A DNA stretch of 64,000 bases from Curvularia sp. ZM96 (taxonomy: Eukaryota; Ascomycota; Dothideomycetes; Pleosporales; Pleosporaceae), in NCBI GenBank assembly GCA_022457065.1, contig JAJGBQ010000008.1, positions 310,001 to 374,000 on the forward strand, read 5' to 3'. Below, piece by piece: positions 56,496 to 64,000 of this stretch. The stretch's first letter is position 1. The number at the start of each line of letters is the position of its first letter. Below the pieces are notes generated by a model. The model saw only the letters and a program-made list of their open reading frames with translations. It had not been told where the DNA came from and did no database searches. A program made the translations under genes and the position numbers.

Positions 56496-57873
56496 ATATC
56501 TGGTAGTGGGTCAGGTAAATTTGAAGCGGCGTCGTGGCGCTCTGGTTGACTTGGCAACAAGTCATCCTGCAGCGGCTGCAAAGGACCAATGCATTGGTCG
56601 ATGATACCACCTTGTTTTTGCAACATCCTGCCACCGCTGAGGATGCCAAGCCATCAGTAAATTGCACTCTTCTTAAAAGTTCCCTCCCCGATTGGTGTTG
56701 GTGCGCTACAGTCAACAGTCCCGACCTTGCAACGACTTTCTTACATAAGGATGTGCTAGCTATGCATACAGTAGCTATCGGTATTGAACGTTGCTAACTA
56801 TTTTCATATCTGATGGGTGTGCTGCGGGCAACGATGACTTGCTCTAAGTATGCGGAGCGGGATAACGACGCTGCATAAGAGCACCATAGCTTATGGTCAG
56901 CTGTTTTTGTTCGCGTCAGGTAATTACCTTAACCTGCGACACAATTATCGCTTTTTACACAGCCAGTCTGATCAAATCTATGCATCACTTTGGTTTGTAC
57001 ACATATGTACACCATAGGGCAGACAGGAGTAGGCTGGGGTATGTACTACAAGCAGCTGTACAGGTGAGCACCAAAGGTCTATAGGCTTCCCATGATCCGC
57101 GCATGTGTCAAATCTGCAATAGTTGTTCTCCACTGGCGCATTGCATTCTGAAGTTGATGTACCACAGCCTTCCAAAAAAGGGCCAATGCAGCAGCTAGTG
57201 GCGCTACAGTAACTAGTGTGCTTGGTGAGTCAAGCGAGAGGTGCATGAGCTTAGCCGCGAAGATGGACAGTCGATGCTCGTAACAGTAGGAGAGAGGCCT
57301 GCACTACAGCACGACTAGGCTGGCAAACGGGTCTCCACCCTCGGATAGCTTTTTCCACGATAGTTATCTCCACAGATACTTACGTAATCAAGTTACTTTG
57401 GTTAACTAATTAACTAACTATCTAGTTAGTTAGCTATACTTGGGCTCAATGGTTTGTTCTAAAAAATTTTAAGAAATTGCCTGCGCGCTGCGCGGGCCTC
57501 CCACCCCAGGAGAAATACCCACCCCAAGGGCAATCCTCACCAAAATCAAAGTTTAGCGCACACCTTAAAAAATCAACCTTGTCTATCTCAATTCTTTTTT
57601 TCTAAACTAAGATCGTATTATGAATCTCTATACAGAAACGTATCTAGGAGATTGAAATATAAGCGTAGGGTAGCTAGGCAATACGTGGAAATCAGGCTTT
57701 TTTGGTGTTGCTCTTAGGGTGAACATTTCCCTTGGGGTGGGCGTGCCGTACGAAGCACGGCCAATCTCTTGAGATTTTACGGAGTAATTAACCGTCGGGG
57801 CCGAGTAGTTACGCGAACTTGTCCCTTTAACGAAGTCGAACACGGGCCGACAATACCTAACCTCCTGTAACCC
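56496..57873. other. Stretch without a recognised gene
   Basis: A small palindrome-rich stretch (GTTAACTAATTAACTAACTA) lies at about 57398-57430, and a GC-rich, AT-poor block at 57480-57540. No gene is supported. Confidence 0.4.
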
Positions 57874-58437
57874 CTAACTTAACAAATACCAACAAACCAC
57901 GAAAAGCAAGACATCCCACCAAGCCTGCACCGCCAGAAACACAATAACCCAATTTGGCTGTCGCCACTCCGCAAAGAACTGCCTATAACCCACCCAAATA
58001 AGCCCATGCACTCCCGCTAGCGCTAGCTTCCCTCCACTAGACACCCCAACCACGATCTGGCGCAGCAAACGCGGAACACGGGCCGCATCATATGCGATCG
58101 ATATCAGGTAACCAGCCCAGAGGCTGAATGAGAGAACAAGGAAAAGAGAGGCGAAGTAGGGGAGTGTAGGGACCGTGTCAAGCGGTACCTAGAAGGATAT
58201 TAGATCTAAGCGCCAGTGCAAGCTGGTTATTTAGCTTACCTTAGGCGCGGCTGTCCCGCTACGAGTCGCCCACACGGTAGCTGTGATAGCAGTCCCTGGG
58301 AATACTATCATACAGAGCACATCTAGGGTTGTTCGGCTTCGGAATTCTGCTCCGAGATGTGCCAAAGCTTCCTCCCTCTCGTAGGGCGCACGCTGCGTCG
58401 CGGAGTCGTAGGAGGGCAGGAGCGGTGTTCTCGACAT
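57874..58437 (-). CDS. Small multi-pass membrane protein, two exons, 170 aa
   Basis: ATG at 58437 (MSRTPLLPSYDSATQRAPYE). Exon 1 ends at 58240; a 51-bp intron (58239-58189, GTAAGC donor, CTTCTAG acceptor) joins in phase to 58188-57874. About four hydrophobic segments: LDVLCMIVFPGTAITATVW, YFASLFLVLSFSLWAGYLIS, LALAGVHGLIWVGY and WVIVFLAVQAWWDVLLFVV. The N-terminus is cytosolic-like with a Tyr/Pro-rich stretch. I do not recognise the family; the intact frames, phase and hydrophobic pattern support a real gene. Confidence 0.65.
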
Positions 58438-59329
58438 TGAAAATGGCGGTTTATGGGGATTGATAGAAGTGTGACTGGTAGTGGAGGGGAGGCGAAGGTG
58501 AGAGAAACGATAGTGTAGGACCAGCTGAGCGAAGGCGGGGTTATTCCATGGCTTAGCGAGACGGTGTAGCTTAGCGTGCGCTGTTACATTGAGGCCTAGT
58601 TAACCTTAATATTAGTAATACTAATAGTCAACCTAGCGGTAACCTACAGTGACTAAGGGCGGTTGAAAGAGGCTAAAGAGCTAGAGGAGCAAGTGATGGA
58701 GACGAGCTCGACAGTGCTTAGCATGGCTAACCTTGCTGTTAAGTTGAAGTCCCGCAACAAGGAAGCTATTTCCCTGATCAAAACATGGGCTTTCAGTTGC
58801 AGGAACGGGTTGTTACGAACCTGAACAGAGGGGACAGCGCAAGATATGGAAGAATGAAGGAAGCAGCCCATGTCAAGACCTCTTTGAAGGAGAGGGACAC
58901 ACCTAGCCAATGACGTATGAGTAATCATGCCTCCCACAGACTTGGCGGAACGCCACCATGGGGCATATCACGTGTGTCCCACGGATCCTATATAATCCCA
59001 CAAAGTACCACGCATGGGACACCCTAGAATCACATAGGACGATGTAGGACATAGGACATTCCCTCAGTATATAGGAATAGGCAATGGGCCCCTATGGCTC
59101 ATTGTGTTCAACTTAAGTTACGAGTACAAGTACAATACAAGAGTTACTTGCAGAGACACTGTTCATATCACCCTGTTGCTTCATCCGCGAAAACCAACCT
59201 CAGAGTCTTGACACCAGAAGTCTTATATTACTTCCACTCAAGATCCACTCTTAACAGTAGGCTAGGCTATACATGCTAGCCAAGCGACTTTGAGGTGCTT
59301 ATATGGAGAGACTAGCAAGGCGTACCCGA
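58438..59329. other. Stretch without a recognised gene
   Basis: No supported frame. Around 58960-59070 there are CACGTG and TATATAA boxes and several GGACATAGG-like units that could come from an LTR or promoter, but no partner copy is seen. Confidence 0.35.
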
Positions 59330-60620
59330 GAATAATGAGTCGTCTAACCTAGAGGAGAGCAGACACGAACGGCGTGTAGTCATAGGGCTTTTAGAAGCAC
59401 AGTTCTGTCTAGTAGATACCTAGTACGCTGGAAAAGTGTATAATAGCATTATGATTCATAATACCGTCTGCAGATAGATCTGTCCAGAACATTACTAGTA
59501 GCTAGAAAATTTGCTCACAGACAGGCTCAAGCGATAGGGTTATAGGATGTCCTCTCTCGACCTCTTCATTAGCTGTAGAGAGCTGCTCCCATATCTCGTC
59601 CATGAAAGCAATTTGCGGCTAGCTCAGATGAAGCCCTAAAATATCGCTTATAAGCTCTTTACTACAGCGTGACAACGCTAACACCCTAAAGATGTAGCAC
59701 AGGAAACGCTCATAGAGGATGTAATATCGTCGCAAAGTTGCCTGGCGCTATGGTAGCTCAATAGGGCAAGAGAAGAGGAAGAGGTCCAGCTACGTAGTTA
59801 ATAGCGGAGAACGCGCGAGGTTTAGTTGAGAGTAGTTTCATATCGCTAGAAGACAATTTTGCTAGCCTTAAGGATCTTCTAAATTATCCTTTCAGACTTG
59901 GCAGGGCTTACATATTCAAATCCTTGCCACCTAGCGCAACATCCTTTGTAGTGTTTAGCGGCGGCAGGGTGGCTGCAGCGACAATAACGTGCAGAGGTTT
60001 GTGCAAGAACCATTTTGGCCACTCGCAACCCCTTAGCCATTCTGTGTTCTCATCGTGTTCCAATTCTTGATCTAGCGATGTTGTTTGCTCGTCTAGTAGC
60101 TGTGCTTCTTCCTCTGCCTCTAAGCGAAGTATGTTTTCTTATTCTGTAACTGGGTGCAGGTGTTGTAGAGGCGCTTCTTGCTCTGAGTCGTCCTCTCTGT
60201 TTACTACCCAATACTTTGGCGGGTGCGTTGTCCAACTTTGAAGGAAGCATGCGTACCTCGACTGGTCGCGCTTGCACTCGGGGGCAGTCAGGCCATATTT
60301 CGATTTACCGTGCCTCCGCATTTGATCCTAATTCTTTGTCTTGCTAGCTGAAGAGTGCGGACAACTAAACCCTGGAATAGGCGGGCCACGGTAGGAGAGC
60401 GGCTTTGGTCCATCTTCCCGTGGCGCTAGATCCTCGAAAACTTGCGCGACTGGCAGACCGACAAAGCGCGCAACAGTCGTGCGCCGAACTTTGTGGTGCA
60501 GCCGGTGTGGACTGCGTTGCAAGTGACCATTAAGGTGCTTGAGTAGGACTGCAGTAGAGCAGACTGTGTAGATGATCACCTTTTCGATGGCATCGAATAC
60601 GAGATAGTCTATGGTGGGAG
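59330..60620 (-). pseudogene. Heavily mutated relative of gene 2 (copy 5), 3' truncated
   Basis: The N-terminal part reads DYLVFDAIEKVIIYTVCSTA, VAQVFEDLAPREDG, PPIPGFSCPH and YGLTAPECKRDQSRYACFLQ, parallel to gene 2. The first finger has a Tyr where a Cys is expected. The intron acceptor before DYL is conserved (TCAATAG). Downstream DNA to about 59330 still aligns with gene 2 at 3530-3720, with many C-to-T and G-to-A changes and stops. The second half, with the recombinase block, is absent. Confidence 0.7.
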
Positions 60621-60639
60621 GTTTCTGCTATTGATTGCA

Positions 60640-61386
60640 AGTGTCAGCTGTTGACCGAATGTACTAAGCGATGGGTACCTTGCATACTACTGCGGCTAGG
60701 GATGCTTGGGTAGACACAACCATCCCTCCTGGGCGGTTTCTGGCTGACAGGAGGAGGTTGGAAACGTCGCCGGCGTCTGAACTCTCCATGAAGCATACAT
60801 TGCAGCAACAGGTCAAATGTCAGAGAGGAAGGCATCCCGAACGTAGACGATAAGAGGCTTGTCTTTATGATGGGGCTACCATGGTTGCACTGCATGGTTT
60901 CAAGTCGCGTACGCGCCCAAAACGCGTTCTACAGGGGGGATGTTCCAGCGCTTTACTGTTCTTGCGAATCACAAAGACGCGTCCCATGGAAGGTGAATCG
61001 CGCTATGCCGTTGGCAGAAGAATCAGGGCTGTTCCGCGTCGGCATCTTATATTAGGATAGGGTACTCACGTGATTAGGGTTGAGGATTTCTAGGTAAAAA
61101 GTGCTCACATCTAGCACATACTGCTCCCTGACTTATATGCTCCTATCCTCGTCCTGTCGAATGTAGAGCACAATTCCAACGCGGCCTACGTTGCCTTTAA
61201 GCAGCTCGGCGAGAATAGACATGATGACGTCATTAATATAGTCGCATAGTTCGGAGCTGCGTGATCGATATACCTCTACAAATCGACTCTCTTCCCGTTG
61301 AAACACGGCACAAGAGTTAAGCGCCAAATATCATTATTGCCTAGGCGCTTGAAGTACGTCTTGCGCGCCTACGCCCCAATTCCGCT
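60640..61386. other. Stretch without a recognised gene
   Basis: A 60-codon frame from ATG at 60671 (MGTLHTTAARDAW) exists but has no recognisable features. Nothing else is supported. Confidence 0.35.
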
Positions 61387-61821
61387 CTAGTATCCAGCCT
61401 CATCGCTGTCATCATCACTATAAAAGGCCTTTTCCTGCATTTGGAGAGCTTCATTCTCCTCCTCGATCGTGTCTGCCATGGTCTGCAACAACTTTGCATC
61501 ATCAGGGTCGTGTACGTAGACACGCTTCGTTTTCTCTAAAGCTTCCGTGGCCTTCTTAAGCCAATATCGCGTTGCTGCCAAGTTTTCTTCATGTTCGTTC
61601 TCCTCATCAGCCGTGCTTAGAACCATGCAAGCTTTCAAGCGGTAATATGGCGACAGGTTCTCAGTCTTTAGGAATGTGCGCATAGTTCCGCCAACCTGGC
61701 CGGTGACGCTCCCACAGAGGGCCTATGCAACGTCAGATGTGGTGGTAGTAGATGTCAACATAAAACTCGCCTTCTGAAAATCGGCCTCGAACATATCCAT
61801 CGCATCTTTGATTGTTGTCAT
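61387..61821 (-). CDS. Small acidic helical protein, two exons with a GC-AG intron, 128 aa
   Basis: ATG at 61821 (MTTIKDAMDMFEADFQK). A 48-bp intron at 61770-61723 has GCGAGT at its donor and CATAG at its acceptor, with a TCTGAC branch site. It joins in phase to 61722-61387. The product continues CGSVTGQVGGTMRTFLKTEN, then a long helix (ATRYWLKKATEALEKTKRV) and an acidic end (FYSDDDSDEAG). If splicing fails at the non-canonical donor, the first frame ends early at TAG. The family is not recognised. Confidence 0.5.
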
Positions 61822-62663
61822 TGAGTTGTTGCCCTGGTGCAGTGAATCAGGCCGCTGGAAATGTCAAATTTGGGTTCACAACCTGCAGAAGGTGGGGTCC
61901 TGTTCCAACTACCGATGCCAAGGACCCCATTGTGGTGCATCAAGTTTGTAGTACATGTACAGATGCAGTGTCACCATATACTTACTGCACGTTGTCTGTC
62001 GCGATCATGAACCAGGTAAATTCATCTAATTAACGTCCATCCCTTAGTCTAGGAAAACTCCCTGCACCGGAAAATATGCGGGGTACTTCGACTTCGAGCC
62101 CATATTACTCGACGCACACCACGAAACTTATGAAGCTTTTTCGTCAATTATCAGTTCATGTTTCTTATGAACACTCTTAACAGTTCCTCTGCGATAAATT
62201 ACAGTAACGTGGCCCTAAAAGCGCCCGGTACATAGAACGCCTTATCCCATAGTAGAACAGCGATCCATCAATATAGCATTACCGCGGGGATTTTATCACA
62301 TATAACATTAACTGGGGCGTCTTATTCGCTTATTGGAGCATCCTCCTTATAGAAGGAAGTCTTGTGAGCCCTGTTTGTACTGTGGCAAACAAAATCATGC
62401 AACATCGACACCTTAGTCGGTACTTCCAATCGAAGCTAGTACCATTTTCGGATAGCCTGAAACAGTCTGATACCGTTAGCATAACTAATTACCCTTCATA
62501 ATTTACCTTTGTCATCCAGAAAGCTCCACCTGTGGCTGATGGCTATGCTTATGGCTGTGTTTAACGCAGTCAGCAAAAAGAGAGAAGACAGCCGCCGCGC
62601 ATCTCACCGCGGACCCTGCCGTGATCCAGGCTCTATCCAATCAGGTCGACCGTCAGGCGCTGA
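61822..62663. other. Stretch without a recognised gene
   Basis: No supported gene; the right end grades into the LINE remnant. Confidence 0.4.
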
Positions 62664-63389
62664 TGCAGGACTCAAACAGAGCGAGCATGGGCAGCCAAGT
62701 GGCGAGTAGAGGCGAAAGGTCGAGCAACATACAGACACACAGCGTGGCCTACTAAGAAAGTATTCCAGATACATGAGGGCCTTACTAAACGACAGAGTGC
62801 GCTGCTAGTGCAGCTGCGTACCGAGAAGATAGGCCTGCGCGACTTTCTCTTCACCCAACGAGTGCCAGGTGTTACCAGCTCCCGCTGCCAGTGCGGAGAG
62901 AGACGACAGACTGTCGCCCACATCCTGCTCCACTGCAGGATGCTCAAGGACCTCCGGAACCAGGTATTCGACAACCTCGAGGGACGACACAACCTCTGGA
63001 CTATCCTAAGTAAGCCACAGCTAGCCACTAAAGTTATCTAGTTTGTAGAACAAGCGCAGATCCTTGGGCATATTGGGATCGAAGACGCGTAGACGAGAGC
63101 CGAGCGCTGGGGGGAGACTGTAGGTATCGTGGCTATAAACATGAGGCAGCACGCCTCTACGAGCCTATAAGCACAGTATACTGTTAGTAGTGCTATTATC
63201 TAGATAAGGTGCTAGCTAGATTGTAGATAGTGGTGGAGGGGAAACGGTAGGCCTCTAGGAACAGCTGGCTCCCATAAGGGAGTGACGTGGGGCAGCGCGG
63301 ATCAACGTCCGCGCGGCGCCGGCTGTTGGCTACGCCAGCCATGCCGGGCATAGCCGCGGAGAAAACGCGGCTGAAACCGAGTAGGACTA

Positions 63390-63423
<34 letters not shown>

Positions 63424-63424
63424 C
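62664..63424 (+). mobile_element. 5'-truncated Tad/I-like LINE tail
   Basis: The frame AWAAKWRVEAKG, then VFQIHEGLTKRQSALLVQLR, TEKIGLRDFLF, RVPGVTSSRCQCGERRQTVA and HILLHC is the C-terminal zinc-knuckle-like end of fungal Tad1-type LINE ORF2. It stops at TAG near 63041, followed by about 350 bp of 3' UTR and an (AATC)8-like tail at 63390-63422, as expected for target-primed reverse transcription. The reverse transcriptase part is missing. Confidence 0.75.
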
Positions 63425-63438
63425 CCACCCTGCCGTGA

Positions 63439-63500
63439 TACAATCACTAGCGGATGCGGCTTCACCCCAAACACAGCTGCAACGCAGTTCTACCCCACTT
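63439..63500. mobile_element. M1 MITE, partial copy 5
   Basis: The left end TACAATCACTAGCGGATGCG and GCTTCACCCC match the family. The right end is not found. It lies 15 bp after the LINE tail. Confidence 0.5.
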
Positions 63501-63812
63501 GTAAGCATAAGCCTTAGCAGCTTGCTCGATGCATCTAGTTAGATGCTTTTTGTTGAGGTACGTCATATGCCATGCTCCTAGACAAAAGCATGCAAACACT
63601 GACAGAACATTAGATAGCAATTTATTTGCCAACTACAACCTCCAATCAACACTGCGTGAGCACAGTTACAACTATCCACTACTGTAAGTCCATATCACTA
63701 CAATCAGCACAAAAATGGATAGCACTATTGTAGGATACGCAATATACTCTTACCAAATGTTAAGTATTACTGCGTGACATGGTAAGAGGCCCTAGAACCG
63801 TAACGATTTTGT

Positions 63813-64000
63813 TTAGAATGAAAATCCAAGCCGGAAGAACGCTGCATTCGTAGGACCATTTGGGGTATTCTTTCCCATCACACCATATTCCACAAAAGTC
63901 CTCTCAGCTGGAATGATCTCAAGAACCTGCACCTTGTGTTCCATTCCCACAGTCTGCTCTACACCGCGACACTCGCTCCACTTTATTTTGTGCCGGTCGC
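63813..64000 (-). CDS. C-terminal end of a gene running off the right edge
   Basis: The frame is open from the edge to TAA at 63813-63815: 62 codons including WSECRGVEQTVGMEHKVQVL, EIIPAERTFVEYGVMG and TNAAFFRLGFSF. Composition looks like real protein, and there is no in-frame stop before the end. The beginning lies beyond the window, so the family cannot be named. Confidence 0.5.
   Translation of the reverse strand, partial: DRHKIKWSECRGVEQTVGMEHKVQVLEIIPAERTFVEYGVMGKNTPNGPTNAAFFRLGFSF

Noticed and set aside
58950..59270. Possible solo LTR (TATATAA box, GGACATAGG units)
   Set aside because: No second copy, no clear TG..CA ends and no target duplication could be seen.
1..64000. CRISPR arrays, bacterial operons or riboswitches
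   Set aside because: No regularly spaced repeats; spliced genes and fungal families show a eukaryotic nuclear genome.

Overview
The window is nuclear DNA of a filamentous ascomycete (Pezizomycotina). The evidence is short introns of about 47-66 bp with GT..AG ends and CTAAC/CTGAC-like branch sites, and fungus-specific families: a FunK1-type kinase, a 3CxxC zinc finger, BTB proteins, a CCCH-finger family, and OrsD/DUF3505-like C2H2 proteins. A class or genus cannot be fixed from the sequence alone. It reads as an accessory, repeat-rich and probably subtelomere-like compartment. Genes are sparse, many are broken, and nonsense codons and decayed copies show CpA-to-TpA changes typical of repeat-induced point mutation (RIP). 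TTAGGG/CCCTAA-like motifs are scattered through it.

Layout. 0-5.7 kb: a broken OrsD-like gene at the left edge (copy A), then a near-intact large C2H2 gene (gene 2). 5.7-10.7 kb: an RNase H gene, a dead Tc1/mariner element with good inverted ends, and a protein with two Zn2Cys6-like clusters. 12-19 kb: a decayed OrsD-like copy (B), a long C2H2 gene cut by one TAG (gene 3), and a repeat, R1, with telomere-like motifs. 19-36.4 kb: mostly single host-type genes, namely a C2H2 protein, an ankyrin fragment, an unknown membrane-anchored protein, a broken C2H2/3CxxC gene, a BTB gene, a Rex4-like exonuclease and an unknown 287-residue protein. 36.7-46 kb: another C2H2 gene with three TAGs (gene 4), more R1 copies, an inverted partial duplication of the 27-kb gene, a Fot1/Pogo fragment, and a deleted mini-copy of the C2H2 element (F). 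46-64 kb: a BTB fragment, a FunK1 kinase, a MATE-like transporter with a frameshift, a CCCH gene, a small membrane protein, a heavily mutated relative of gene 2 (copy 5), a small acidic protein, a LINE tail and the end of a gene running off the right edge.

How the parts fit. The most interesting system is the dispersed family of large C2H2 proteins: A, B, gene 2, gene 3, gene 4, F and copy 5. In genes 2, 3 and 4 the second half carries a tyrosine-recombinase-like set: an Arg box (T/GG.x.R..E), a Lys, a second Arg and a His-x8-Tyr pair with canonical spacing. Six of the seven copies have a telomere-like R1 repeat or core just 5' of the gene. Some R1 copies end at a sharp border next to a palindrome with 11-bp arms and a 5-6 bp spacer, the geometry of many tyrosine-recombinase core sites. 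I infer a family of recombinase-encoding mobile elements now largely inactivated by RIP. Everything rests on reading by eye; no database or alignment program was run.
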